Shown piece after piece: positions 8,276-16,932 of a stretch of 64,000 bases of DNA (its first letter is position 1; each line of letters starts with the position of its first letter). The stretch covers positions 160,352 to 224,351 of the forward strand of contig MKUQ01000014.1 of the NCBI GenBank assembly GCA_001898645.1. Direction: 5' to 3'. The DNA is from Burkholderiales bacterium 70-64. GTDB taxonomy: Bacteria; Pseudomonadota; Gammaproteobacteria; Burkholderiales; Burkholderiaceae_E. Under the pieces are notes generated by a model, which saw only the letters and a program-made list of their open reading frames with translations, was not told where the DNA came from and searched no databases. Position numbers and translations under genes: made by a program.

Positions 8276-9364
8276 CTAGCCCTGGAACCCGAGGCGGGTG
8301 CGCAGCCGCACGCCGACCAGGGTTCCGGCGAAAGCGAGCGCCCACCAGATCCAGCCGTGCAGGCTGCCGGTGGAGATGCCGCTCACGAACGCGCCGACGT
8401 TGCAGCCGAAGGCCAGGCGCGAGCTGTAGCCCATCGCCAGGCCGGCCAGCAGGCCCGCGCTCCATTGCGCGCGCGTGAGCCGCGGCGCCGGGCCCTCGTC
8501 GCCGGCGCGCCGCCTGCGCTCGGCCACTGCCAGCGCGCCGGCGAGGATGCCGATGTTGGTGATCGAGGTGACGTCGAGCAGGATGGTCTGCGAGAGCTGC
8601 GCCAGTTGCGCCGGCTGGCCCCAGAAGGCATTGCCCGAGGGATCCCAGCCCGCCGCCACGGCCAGCTTGGCCGCCCACAGGCCGAAACCGTAGACCACGC
8701 CCCAGGGCTGGCCGGCGATGACCAGGTTGAGCGCGGCCAGCACGGCCAGCGCCAGCGCGCCGACGAGCAGGCGGCGATCGAGCCGCGGCAGGCCGGCGCC
8801 GCGGCCGCGCCATGCCACCAGCGCGGCGACGATCGCCAGCGCCGCCAGGGTGAGCGCGAGGGCCTTGCCCGGACCTTCCGCCTGCACCAGCCCGAAGGGC
8901 TCCAGGCGCCCGAGCGAGAGCCAGAAGTGCAGATGCGCCGCGCCCAGGAAGCTGCCCACTGCGAACAGCGGCAGCGCCGCGACGTTCAGCGGCACGCCCA
9001 TCCCCGCCTTGTACAGCGTGCCCGAGCCGCAGCCGTCGGCGATCTGCATCGCCAGGCCGAACACGAACGCGCCGACCAGCAGGCTCACGCTGGGCGGGCC
9101 GAGCGCGGCGATCAGCTCGGTGGGGAAGCGCGCCAGCAGCGGCATCGACAGCGCGGCCGCCAGCGCCAGCAGCACGATCTGCGCCAGCATGCCGCGCGCG
9201 TCGCGATCGACCACGAAGCGGCGCCAGCCGGTGGTGAAGCCGAAGCGCGCCGCAGCCAGCGCCACGCCCATGCCGACGCCGACGAGAAACAGCACGCCCT
9301 GGCGCAGCGAGACGAACCAGGCCAGCGCGACGAAGGCGGCGGCGATCGCGCTGCGCACCGGCAT
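8276..9364 (-). CDS. YeeE/YedE family sulfur-compound transporter
   Basis: An integral membrane protein of 362 residues with about nine or ten helices. Two short conserved repeats of the family are visible: QIADGCGSGTLYKAG near residue 95 and RLAFGCNVGAFVSGI near 320, each with the cysteine proposed to relay thiosulfate in YeeE (TsuA). The preceding gene is a rhodanese, so import or recycling of thiosulfate-like sulfur is likely. ATG 9364 is the first start after an alanine-rich stretch; a GTG at 9487 in the same frame would add 41 residues and overlap the rhodanese end. The tail is close to the 54-residue gene. Confidence 0.88.
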   Translation of the reverse strand: MPVRSAIAAAFVALAWFVSLRQGVLFLVGVGMGVALAAARFGFTTGWRRFVVDRDARGMLAQIVLLALAAALSMPLLARFPTELIAALGPPSVSLLVGAFVFGLAMQIADGCGSGTLYKAGMGVPLNVAALPLFAVGSFLGAAHLHFWLSLGRLEPFGLVQAEGPGKALALTLAALAIVAALVAWRGRGAGLPRLDRRLLVGALALAVLAALNLVIAGQPWGVVYGFGLWAAKLAVAAGWDPSGNAFWGQPAQLAQLSQTILLDVTSITNIGILAGALAVAERRRRAGDEGPAPRLTRAQWSAGLLAGLAMGYSSRLAFGCNVGAFVSGISTGSLHGWIWWALAFAGTLVGVRLRTRLGFQG

Positions 9365-9465
9365 GGCGCGCGGCGCGGCTGCCGCTGCGGCCGACTGCGC
9401 GGCCGCTTCCGTCGCCGAGGCGCCGGCGGGCGCAGCGCCCCGGGTCGCCGCGGCCCGATCCTCGC

Positions 9466-10419
9466 TCAGTTGAACGTGCGTTGCCACCAGAGCTTCGCGT
9501 CGATGAGCAGCTGCTTGGCGCGGTTGGGCACGTTGGCCATCGGCAGGCCAGAGCGGCTCCAGTCCACCATCGATTCCGGGTACAGCTTCACGTCCTTCTC
9601 GCCCAGCACCTCGGAGAGCGCGAACCAGTTGGTCGCGGCCCAGTGGCCGGTATTGCAGAACGACACCGTCTCGACGTCGCCGTCGAGCCTGGCCTGCTCG
9701 GCCAGCCGCTTCGCCTCGTCGGTGGGCACGAAGGTGGCGGTGCCGGGACGGAACCAGCGCGCGTTGTCGAAGTTCTCGGCGCCCACCAGGGTGCCCGGCA
9801 CCTTGGCCGCCGGGGCGCGGGTGTCGCCTTCGAAGAAGGCCTTGGGCCGTGCATCGAGCAGGCGCACCTTCGCGGGATCGAGCGCGGCGATCTCGTCGCG
9901 CGTGGCGATCAGGCTGCGATCGAGCACCGGCGTGTAGCTGCTCGCGGCCACCTTCACGGCGTCGCTGCGGGTCGGCAGGCTCGCGGCGGTCCAGGCCTTG
10001 TAGCCGCCGTTGAGGATGGACAGCTGCTTCAGGCCGGCGACCTTCAGCGTCCAGTACACCCGTGCGGCGGCGCCGAAGTCGGTCGAATCGGTGCCTGCCG
10101 ACACGATCACCGCATGCACCTGCGGCGCCAGGCCGAGCGAGCGGATCGTGGCGGTGAGCTTGTCGAGCGGCGGCAGCGCGCCCGGGTTGTCCTTGGGTCC
10201 GCGCCACTGGCTGTAGGGCGCCGACACCGCGCCCGGCACGTGTCCGGCGGTGTACACAGGCTGGCCCTCGGGCGTCTTGCCCTCGCGGATGTCGACGATG
10301 CGCACGTCGGCGTTGCCGAGCAGCGCCTTCAATTGCTCGGGCGCGAGCAGCGGCTGGGCCTGGGCGAACGCCGAAACCGCGCCCAGCAGGGTCAGGCACA
10401 ACAGCAGGATTCTCGGCAT
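9466..10419 (-). CDS. Exported sulfurtransferase with two rhodanese domains
   Basis: Signal peptide of about 19 residues (MPRILLLCLTLLGAVSAFA), then two rhodanese domains. The N-terminal one (about 30-150) has serine where the catalytic cysteine would be (IVSAGTDS), so it is structural. The C-terminal one (about 175-300) keeps the active-site loop as SFCNTGHWA. The protein should move sulfane sulfur from thiosulfate or a persulfide in the periplasm. It is first in a minus-strand unit with the YeeE transporter and the small membrane protein, and is divergent from the Czc operon with a shared 150-bp control region. Confidence 0.9.
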   Translation of the reverse strand: MPRILLLCLTLLGAVSAFAQAQPLLAPEQLKALLGNADVRIVDIREGKTPEGQPVYTAGHVPGAVSAPYSQWRGPKDNPGALPPLDKLTATIRSLGLAPQVHAVIVSAGTDSTDFGAAARVYWTLKVAGLKQLSILNGGYKAWTAASLPTRSDAVKVAASSYTPVLDRSLIATRDEIAALDPAKVRLLDARPKAFFEGDTRAPAAKVPGTLVGAENFDNARWFRPGTATFVPTDEAKRLAEQARLDGDVETVSFCNTGHWAATNWFALSEVLGEKDVKLYPESMVDWSRSGLPMANVPNRAKQLLIDAKLWWQRTFN

Positions 10420-10495
10420 GGCGATGTCCTCGGAACTCGGAGCCGTTCATGATGCGGCGATCGCGGCGCGAGGGTCGAGCATGTCGCGCAGCCTG

Positions 10496-10508
10496 CATTT
10501 GCATATTT
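10496..10508 (+). promoter_or_regulatory. Partial ATTTGCAAAT-type motif upstream of czcC
   Basis: GCATTTGCATATT here and GCATTTGCAAATC at 19261-19273, ahead of the NodT/MacAB set, share 11 of 13 bases. The second contains the perfect palindrome ATTTGCAAAT. Both sites precede efflux operons, so a shared regulator is possible; chance in a GC-rich genome is reduced but not excluded. Confidence 0.3.
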
Positions 10509-10517
10509 CGGCACGAT

Positions 10518-10545
10518 GCAAGCTTGCCGCAAGCATGCTGCAAGC
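10518..10545 (+). promoter_or_regulatory. Three GCAAGC direct repeats at exact 11-bp period, likely response-regulator box
   Basis: GCAAGC occurs at 10518, 10529 and 10540, with five bases between copies. Hexamers one helical turn apart are the usual target of OmpR/PhoB-family response regulators, and such a regulator is encoded at 16252 in the same operon. The first copy also forms the palindrome GCAAGCTTGC. A possible -10 (TAGAGT, 10566-10571) lies 20 bp downstream of the last copy. Confidence 0.5.
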
Positions 10546-10569
10546 CTGGCGTTGGGGTGGGTCCCTAGA

Positions 10570-11949
10570 GTGCCGCTCTTGCCCAGCCTGCGCGAGCCCG
10601 CCCTGAACCGCTCCTCCTTTTCCAGACGCGGCCGCCGCGCCGCCGCGGCGCTCGCCTTGCTGTCGGCGTTCGTGCTGTCCGGCGCGACGGCGCTCGCCGC
10701 CGACGGCCAGCCGGAGGGTCTGCACCTGGCCGATGCCGAGCGCTCCCTGCTGGCGCACAACCGCGACCTGAAGAGCGCCCGCACGGCGCTGGACGCGGCG
10801 CAGGGAGTGCTCGCCGGCGCCTCGCGCCGGCCCAACCCGACGCTGACGCTGGGCGCCGGCAACGCACAGCAGGGCGAGTACCGCCCGCGCGATCTCGACC
10901 GCAGCATCCGGCTCGACCAGCTGATCGAGCGCGGCGACAAGCGCCGGCTGCGCACGCGCGCCGCGGACGAAGCGGCGCGGGCCGCGCGGTTCGACCTCGA
11001 CGAGGCGCAGCGCCAGCTGCGCCTGGCCCTGGCGCAGGCCTACTACGGCCTGAAGTCGGCGCAGGAGGCGGCCGGCTTCGCCGAGGCCGACGCCGAGGCG
11101 CTGGCGCGCATGCTCGAGGCGGCCCGCCTGCGCCTGAAGGCGGGCGACGTCGCGCGCGCCGACGTCTCGCGCATCGAGGTCGACGCCGGCCAGGCCGACA
11201 ACGTCTTGCGCCAGGCGCGCGCCGACCGCGAGGCCGCGCAGCTGGCGCTGGCCGTGCTGCTGGCGCGCGAGGCCGATGCATCGGATCTGGAGGCCGTCGA
11301 TCCGTGGCCGGCGCTCGGCAGTGCCGAGGTGCCGGCCGACCGCGTCGAGGCTGCCGTCGCCGGGCGTCCCGACGTGCTGGCCGCCGCCGCCCGCCTGGAG
11401 GGTGCCGAGGCCCGCTTCGCCGGCGCGCGCGCGCAGCGCGTGCGCGACGTCAGCGTCGGCGTGTTCGCCGACCAGAACCGCCTGTCCAACGGCGGCCTGA
11501 CCGTCGGGGTCTCGGTGAGCGTGCCGCTGTTCATCAACAACGACTTCAGCGGCGAGATCCGCCAGGCCGAGGCCGAGCGGGAGAGTGCGCGCATCGACCT
11601 CGACAAGGCGCGTGCCGATGCCCTGGCGGACCTGCGGCGGGCCCAGGTCATGGTGCGCGCCGCCGCAGACCGGGTCGAGCGCATCGAGGCGCGCATCCTG
11701 CCCAGCGCCGAGAGCGCGACGCAGGCCACCGAGTTCGCCTATGCGCGCGGCGCCATCGCGCTCACCGACCTGCTCGACGCCAGGCGCCACCTGCAGGCGG
11801 CGCGGCGCGACCTGGCCGACGCGCGCGCCGCGCACGCCGTCGCGCAGGCCGCGCTCGAAGCGAGCCTCGTCGCGCCGCAGGCCGGGACGGCCGTCTCCGC
11901 GGATGCCGTCCCCGCGATGTTCCCCGCCGCCGCGACACCCGCGCGCTGA
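10570..11949 (+). CDS. czcC: Outer-membrane channel of CzcCBA metal efflux
   Basis: TolC-family outer membrane factor that with CzcB and CzcA spans the envelope. The mature part has the paired repeats of long alpha-helices (about 60-230 and 250-430) with the expected coiled-coil composition. A signal sequence with twin-Arg start (RRGRRAAAALALLSAFVLSG) follows a short N-terminal stretch. The start is uncertain: an ATG at 10516 falls inside the direct-repeat operator and is unlikely; GTG 10570 and TTG 10579 are better, and TTG would be leaderless from TAGAGT at 10566. The next gene starts 51 bp downstream. Confidence 0.85.
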   Translation: MPLLPSLREPALNRSSFSRRGRRAAAALALLSAFVLSGATALAADGQPEGLHLADAERSLLAHNRDLKSARTALDAAQGVLAGASRRPNPTLTLGAGNAQQGEYRPRDLDRSIRLDQLIERGDKRRLRTRAADEAARAARFDLDEAQRQLRLALAQAYYGLKSAQEAAGFAEADAEALARMLEAARLRLKAGDVARADVSRIEVDAGQADNVLRQARADREAAQLALAVLLAREADASDLEAVDPWPALGSAEVPADRVEAAVAGRPDVLAAAARLEGAEARFAGARAQRVRDVSVGVFADQNRLSNGGLTVGVSVSVPLFINNDFSGEIRQAEAERESARIDLDKARADALADLRRAQVMVRAAADRVERIEARILPSAESATQATEFAYARGAIALTDLLDARRHLQAARRDLADARAAHAVAQAALEASLVAPQAGTAVSADAVPAMFPAAATPAR

Positions 11950-12000
11950 ACGTCGCGCCCGTCACGCCGGCCTGTCAACCGCATTCCTTCCGCCGTCGCC

Positions 12001-13152
12001 ATGCCATCCTTGCCGCCGCTCTCGTACCTCCGCCGCCGCTGCGCGGCGCTGCTCCTGGCGGGGCTCCTCGCCGCGTGCGGCTCCCACGAGCGTCCCGCTC
12101 CGCCCGCCGCCGAGGCCGTCGTCGAAGGCGAGCAGGTCCGCTTTCCGGTGGGCAGCCAGCAGGTGGCGGCGCTGCGCACCATCGAGATCCGTCCCCAGCA
12201 GGCCGAATCGATCCGCATCCAGGGGCGGCTCGCCTGGGACGAGACGCGCAGCGCGCGCATCGACGTGCCGGTGGCCGGACGGCTGGTGCGCATCCTCGCC
12301 GCGCCCGGCGACGCGGTGAAGGCCGGCCAGGCGCTGGCGCAGATCGCTTCGCCCGAGATCGGCCAGGCCCAGGCCGAGGCGCGGCGCGCCGAGGCCGACT
12401 ACCGGGTGGCCGCCGAGAGCTACGCGCGCGTGCAGGAGCTGCACCAGGCGGGCGTCTCGCCGACCCGCGAGCTGCAGGCCGCCGAGGCCGAGCTGGCGCG
12501 GGCGCGCGCCGAGCGCCAGCGCGCGTTCGCGCGCAGCCGCCTGTACGGCGTCGGCGGCGACATCGACCAGGTCTACACGCTGCGCTCGCCGCTGGCCGGC
12601 GTGGTCGTCGAACGCCACGCCACGCCTGGCCTGGAGGTGCGGCCCGAGCAGGCGCAGCCCGACCAGCCGGCGCTGTTCGTGGTGAGCGACCCGACCCGGC
12701 TGTGGGCCAGGCTGGACGTTCCCGAGAGCCTGGCCGGCGCGGTGCGCCCCGGCCAGGCCGTGGCGCTGCGCGCCGGCGCGCTGCCCGAGCGCGTCATCGC
12801 CGCGCGCATCGTGCACGTGTCCGACTTCATCGACCCGGCCACGCGCACGCTGAAAGTGCGCGCCGACGTCGACAATGCCGAGCGCCTGCTCAAGGCCGAG
12901 ATGTTCGTGAGCGCCGAGCTGTCGATGCCGGCGCGCGCGGCGCTCACCGTGCCGGCCGACGCCGTCTATCTCCTGGGCGAGCACTACTACGCCTTCGTCG
13001 ACCAGGGCGAGGGCCGCTACGCGCGGCGCAGGCTGAAGGCCGAGGAGGCCGGCTTCGGCACCATGCGCGTGCTCGCGGGCCTGCAGGCAGGCGACCGCGT
13101 CGTGGTCGACGGCGCGCTCCTGCTGCAGCAGCTGCTGGGCAGCCGGCAATGA
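12001..13152 (+). CDS. czcB: Periplasmic adaptor lipoprotein of CzcCBA
   Basis: A 383-residue RND membrane-fusion protein. The lipobox LLAAC ends the signal peptide near residue 26, so it should be anchored in the inner membrane. Then come the lipoyl/barrel-sandwich halves (LVRILAAPGDAVKAGQALAQI and LRSPLAGVVVERHATPG) around an alpha-hairpin (about 120-180), and a beta-barrel domain (RLWARLDVPES). There is no histidine-rich metal-binding N-terminus. Its stop overlaps the czcA start (ATGA at 13149-13152). Confidence 0.92.
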   Translation: MPSLPPLSYLRRRCAALLLAGLLAACGSHERPAPPAAEAVVEGEQVRFPVGSQQVAALRTIEIRPQQAESIRIQGRLAWDETRSARIDVPVAGRLVRILAAPGDAVKAGQALAQIASPEIGQAQAEARRAEADYRVAAESYARVQELHQAGVSPTRELQAAEAELARARAERQRAFARSRLYGVGGDIDQVYTLRSPLAGVVVERHATPGLEVRPEQAQPDQPALFVVSDPTRLWARLDVPESLAGAVRPGQAVALRAGALPERVIAARIVHVSDFIDPATRTLKVRADVDNAERLLKAEMFVSAELSMPARAALTVPADAVYLLGEHYYAFVDQGEGRYARRRLKAEEAGFGTMRVLAGLQAGDRVVVDGALLLQQLLGSRQ

Positions 13153-16100
13153 TCCGCCGCATCGTCGCCTTCGCGCTCGGCCAGCCGCTGTTCGTCGTGC
13201 TGGGCGTGCTGATCCTGATCGGCGGCGGCCTGATCGCGTTCAGGAACCTACCGGTCGAAGCGTTCCCCGACGTCACCGACACCCAGGTCACGGTGATCAC
13301 GCTGTTCCCGGGGCGCGCCGCCGAGGAGGTCGAGCGGCAGGTCACCATCCCGATCGAGGTGGCGCTCTCGGGCGTGCCCAACGCCATCCGCGTGTTCTCG
13401 CACACCCAGTTCGGCCTGTCCTACCTGGTGGTGACCTTCAACGACGAGGTCAACGGCTATTTCGCGCGCCAGCAGGTGCTCGAGCGGCTGCGCGACGCCG
13501 ACCTGCCCGACGGCGTGCGCCCGGAGCTGGCGGCGATGACCTCGGCGATCAGCGAGGTCTACCGCTACCGCCTGAAGGCGGCCGACCGCAATTCGACGCA
13601 GCTGCGCGAGCTGCAGAACTGGGTGATGGAGCGACAGCTCAGGACGGTGCCCGGCGTGGCCGACGTGGTGAGCTTCGGCGGCCTGATCAAGACCTACGAA
13701 GTGCAGCCCGACATCGGCAGGCTGCGCAGCCACCGGGTCAGCCTGCAGCAGCTCGTCGACGCGCTGGACAGGTCGAACCAGAACGCCGGCGGCGGCTACG
13801 TCGAGCACGGCAGCCAGCAGTTCCTGATCCGCGGCATCGGCCTGCTGCGCTCGGCGCAGGACCTGGAGGACGTGGTGGTGGCCGAGCGCGACGGCACGCC
13901 GGTGCTGGTGCGCGACCTGGCGCGCGTGGCGATCGGCGCGGTGCCGCGCCAGGGCGTGATCGGCCAGGACGACGACGACGACGTGGTCTCGGGCATCGTG
14001 CTGATGCGCAAGGGCGAGAACCCCTCGAAGGTGCTCGCCGCCCTCAAGGAGAAGCTCGACGAGATCGCGCACACGCAGCTGCCGCGCGGCACCGAGATCG
14101 TGCCGTTCTACGACCGCAGCTGGCTGATCGCGCGCACCATGAAGACGGTGTTCACCAACCTGGTGGAAGGCGCCGTGCTGGTGTGCGTGGTGCTCTACCT
14201 GTTCCTCTCCAACCTGCGCGCGGCGGCCATCGTCGCCTCCATCATCCCGCTGGCGCTGCTGGGCACCTTCCTCGGGCTGACCTTCGTCGGCATCCCGGCC
14301 AACCTGCTGTCGCTGGGCGCGATGGATTTCGGCATCATCGTCGACGGCGCGGTGATCGTGGTCGAGCACATCTTCCACCGCCTGGCGCAGCTGCGCGACG
14401 CGGCCTCCGCCGAAGACCGGCGCCGTACGGTGCTCGATGCCGCCGTCGAGGTCGGGCGCCCGACGCTGTTCTCGATGCTCATCATCATCGCCGCGCACAT
14501 CCCGATCTTCACCCTGCAGCGCCACGAAGGGCGCATCTTCGCGCCGATGGCCTGGTCGGTGAGCTCGGCGCTGGTCACGTCGCTGGTGCTCTCCCTGACG
14601 CTGGTGCCCCTGCTGTGCCTGGCGCTGCTGCGGCGCAAGCTGCCGCACGGCGAGAACCGGCTCATCGCCGCGTGCAAGCGCGTGTACCGGCCGGCGCTCG
14701 AGTGGTCGCTCGATCACAAGCCGGCGGTGTTCGCGGCGGCCGTGGTCGCGCTGGCCGGCGCGGCGGCGCTGGCGCCGCAGCTGGGCACCGAATTCCTGCC
14801 CGAGCTCAACGAGGGCAGCGTGTGGGTGAACGTGACGCTCGAGCCTTCGACCTCGATCAGCGCCGCGCAGGCGCAGGCGCGCAAGGTGCGTGACCTGCTG
14901 CGCCGCTCGCCCGAGGTGCGCAGCGTGATCTCCAAGCTCGGCCGCCCCGAGGACGGCACCGACCCCAAGATCGCCAGCCAGCTCGAGGTGCTGGTCGACC
15001 TGGCGCCCGAGGAGGAATGGAAGCGCGGCCTGAGCAAGCCGCAGGTGCTGGCCGAGCTGGATGCCGCGCTGGGCACCCTGCCGGGCGTGGTCTACAGCTT
15101 CTCCCAGCCGATCCGCGACAACGTGCTCGAGAGCATCTCGCAGATCGACGGGCAGATCGTGATCAAGATCACCGGCGACGACCTCGACAAGCTGCGCGCC
15201 TACGGCGACACGGTGCTGGGCGCCATCGACGGCGTGCGCGGCGTCTCGCGCGCCTTCGTCGATCGCGCCGGCCAGCTGCCGCAATACCGCATCGAGGTCG
15301 ACCGGGCGCGCGCCGCGCGCTTCGGCCTGAACGCGGCCGACATCGACGCGGTGATCGAGGCGGCGCTCGCCGGCCGCGACGCCACCTACATCTGGGAGGG
15401 CGAGCGCCGCTTCGCGGTGGTGGTGCGCATGCGCGAGGAGGATCGCGAGCTGGCGCGGCTGCGCGACGTCCCGCTCGCCACGCCCTCGGGGCTGTTCCTG
15501 CCGCTGTCGGAGGTGGCCACCTTCCGCGTCGCCAGCGGCGCGATGAACATCGCACGCGAGGGCGGCCGGCGCGTGCTGTCGATCGGCGTGTTCATCAAGG
15601 ACCGCGACATGGGCAGCGTGGTGGCCGAGATGCAGCAGCGTACCGCCGCCGCGCTGAAGCTCGACGAGGGCTACACCGTGAGCTGGTCGGGCGAGTTCGA
15701 GAACCAGGAGCGCGCCATGGCGCGCCTGTCGTGGGTGGTGCCGCTGTCGATCGTGATCATCTTCCTGTTCCTGTTCGACGCCTTCAAGTCGCTCAGGAAC
15801 GCCTCGCTCATCATCGCCAACATCCCGTTCGCGATGGTGGGCGGCATCGTGGCGCTGTACCTCACCGGCACCGCGCTGTCGGTGTCGGCCGCGATCGGCT
15901 TCATCGCGCTGTTCGGCCAGGCAGTGCTCAACGGGGTGGTCATGCTGGCCTACTTCGGCCAGCTGCGCGAGGGCGGCATGACGGTGCGCGAGGCGGTGGT
16001 ACACGGCTCGCTCGAGCGGCTGCGCACCGTGCTGATGACGGCGCTGCTGGCCTCGCTCGGCCTGCTGCCGATGGCGCTGTCGCACGGCATCGGCTCCGAG

Positions 16101-16241
16101 ACGCAGAAGCCGCTGGCCATCGTCGTCATCGGCGGGCTGGTCAGCGCCACGCTGCTCACCCTGCTGGTGCTGCCGACCCTGTACGGCGCCGTCCACGGGC
16201 GCCGCGGTAGGATGGCGCGTGAGCATCCGGCATTGGAATGA
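13149..16241 (+). CDS. czcA: Heavy-metal RND efflux pump, CzcA type
   Basis: Proton-driven inner-membrane exporter of 1,030 residues, normal for the HME-RND family. It has twelve expected helices with two large periplasmic loops. The transmembrane-4 signature reads DFGIIVDGAVIVVEH (about 393-407), with the Asp-Asp-Glu set of CzcA-like pumps for divalent ions (Zn, Co, Cd) and not the CusA pattern. The usual Asn after that Glu is His here. It ends 10 bases before its response regulator. Substrate is inferred from the motif only. Confidence 0.93.
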   Translation: MIRRIVAFALGQPLFVVLGVLILIGGGLIAFRNLPVEAFPDVTDTQVTVITLFPGRAAEEVERQVTIPIEVALSGVPNAIRVFSHTQFGLSYLVVTFNDEVNGYFARQQVLERLRDADLPDGVRPELAAMTSAISEVYRYRLKAADRNSTQLRELQNWVMERQLRTVPGVADVVSFGGLIKTYEVQPDIGRLRSHRVSLQQLVDALDRSNQNAGGGYVEHGSQQFLIRGIGLLRSAQDLEDVVVAERDGTPVLVRDLARVAIGAVPRQGVIGQDDDDDVVSGIVLMRKGENPSKVLAALKEKLDEIAHTQLPRGTEIVPFYDRSWLIARTMKTVFTNLVEGAVLVCVVLYLFLSNLRAAAIVASIIPLALLGTFLGLTFVGIPANLLSLGAMDFGIIVDGAVIVVEHIFHRLAQLRDAASAEDRRRTVLDAAVEVGRPTLFSMLIIIAAHIPIFTLQRHEGRIFAPMAWSVSSALVTSLVLSLTLVPLLCLALLRRKLPHGENRLIAACKRVYRPALEWSLDHKPAVFAAAVVALAGAAALAPQLGTEFLPELNEGSVWVNVTLEPSTSISAAQAQARKVRDLLRRSPEVRSVISKLGRPEDGTDPKIASQLEVLVDLAPEEEWKRGLSKPQVLAELDAALGTLPGVVYSFSQPIRDNVLESISQIDGQIVIKITGDDLDKLRAYGDTVLGAIDGVRGVSRAFVDRAGQLPQYRIEVDRARAARFGLNAADIDAVIEAALAGRDATYIWEGERRFAVVVRMREEDRELARLRDVPLATPSGLFLPLSEVATFRVASGAMNIAREGGRRVLSIGVFIKDRDMGSVVAEMQQRTAAALKLDEGYTVSWSGEFENQERAMARLSWVVPLSIVIIFLFLFDAFKSLRNASLIIANIPFAMVGGIVALYLTGTALSVSAAIGFIALFGQAVLNGVVMLAYFGQLREGGMTVREAVVHGSLERLRTVLMTALLASLGLLPMALSHGIGSETQKPLAIVVIGGLVSATLLTLLVLPTLYGAVHGRRGRMAREHPALE

Positions 16242-16251
16242 TCCCGCCGAC

Positions 16252-16932
16252 ATGAGAGTGCTGATCGTCGAGGACGACCCCCTGCTGGCCGACGGCCTGA
16301 CGCGCACCTTCAACGGGCAGGGCTTCGTCGCCGACACCGTCGCCAGCGGCTACAGCGCCGACGAGCTGCTGCGCCGCGATCCCTTCGACCTGCTGGTGCT
16401 CGACGTGGGCCTGCCGGGCATCGACGGATTCGAGGTGGCGCGCCGCGTGCGCCGGCGCGGCGACGCGGTGCCCATCCTCATGCTCACCGCCCGCGATGCC
16501 GTGCAGGACCGCGTGCACGGCCTGAACGTGGGCGCCGACGACTACGTGCAGAAGCCCTTCGACAAGGACGAGCTGCTGGCGCGCGCGCACGCGCTGGTGC
16601 GCCGCAGCCGCGCCGCCCAGCGCGACGTCGTCTCCCACGGCCGGCTGGAGATGGACTGCGCGGCGCGCCGCTGCTTCGCCGGCGGCGTGCCGCTGGAGCT
16701 GCCCCCGCGCGAATGGCTGCTGCTGGAGTACCTGCTGCGCAACGTCGAGCGCGTGGTCAACAAGGAACAGATCATCGCCGCGGTGTGCCGCTGGGACGAC
16801 GACATGAGCGGCAATGCGGTGGAGGTGTACGTATCGCGCCTGCGCGCCAAGCTCGAGCCGCACGGCGTGCGCATCCGTACCGTGCGCGGTTTCGGCTACA
16901 TGCTGCAGGCCGCGGCGGACGATCCGCGTTGA
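16252..16932 (+). CDS. OmpR-family response regulator of the Czc operon
   Basis: 226 residues: receiver domain with acidic pocket D8/D9, phospho-acceptor D51 (LLVLDVGLP), T79 and K101, then a winged-helix DNA-binding domain (about 130-220) ending RTVRGFGYML. Closest in style to QseB/CusR-type regulators. An in-frame GTG at 16219 lies inside czcA, so ATG 16252 is chosen; it gives the standard MRVLIVEDD start. It probably binds the GCAAGC repeats at 10518. The stop overlaps the kinase start. Confidence 0.92.
   Translation: MRVLIVEDDPLLADGLTRTFNGQGFVADTVASGYSADELLRRDPFDLLVLDVGLPGIDGFEVARRVRRRGDAVPILMLTARDAVQDRVHGLNVGADDYVQKPFDKDELLARAHALVRRSRAAQRDVVSHGRLEMDCAARRCFAGGVPLELPPREWLLLEYLLRNVERVVNKEQIIAAVCRWDDDMSGNAVEVYVSRLRAKLEPHGVRIRTVRGFGYMLQAAADDPR

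Noticed and set aside
10516..10569. ATG 10516 as start of czcC
   Set aside because: It lies within the GCAAGC operator repeats and would add 18 residues before a good signal peptide.
13248..16337. 1,029-codon minus-strand frame opposite czcA
   Set aside because: Composition (Gln, His, Arg, Asp) is that of an antisense shadow; czcA on the plus strand has every family motif.
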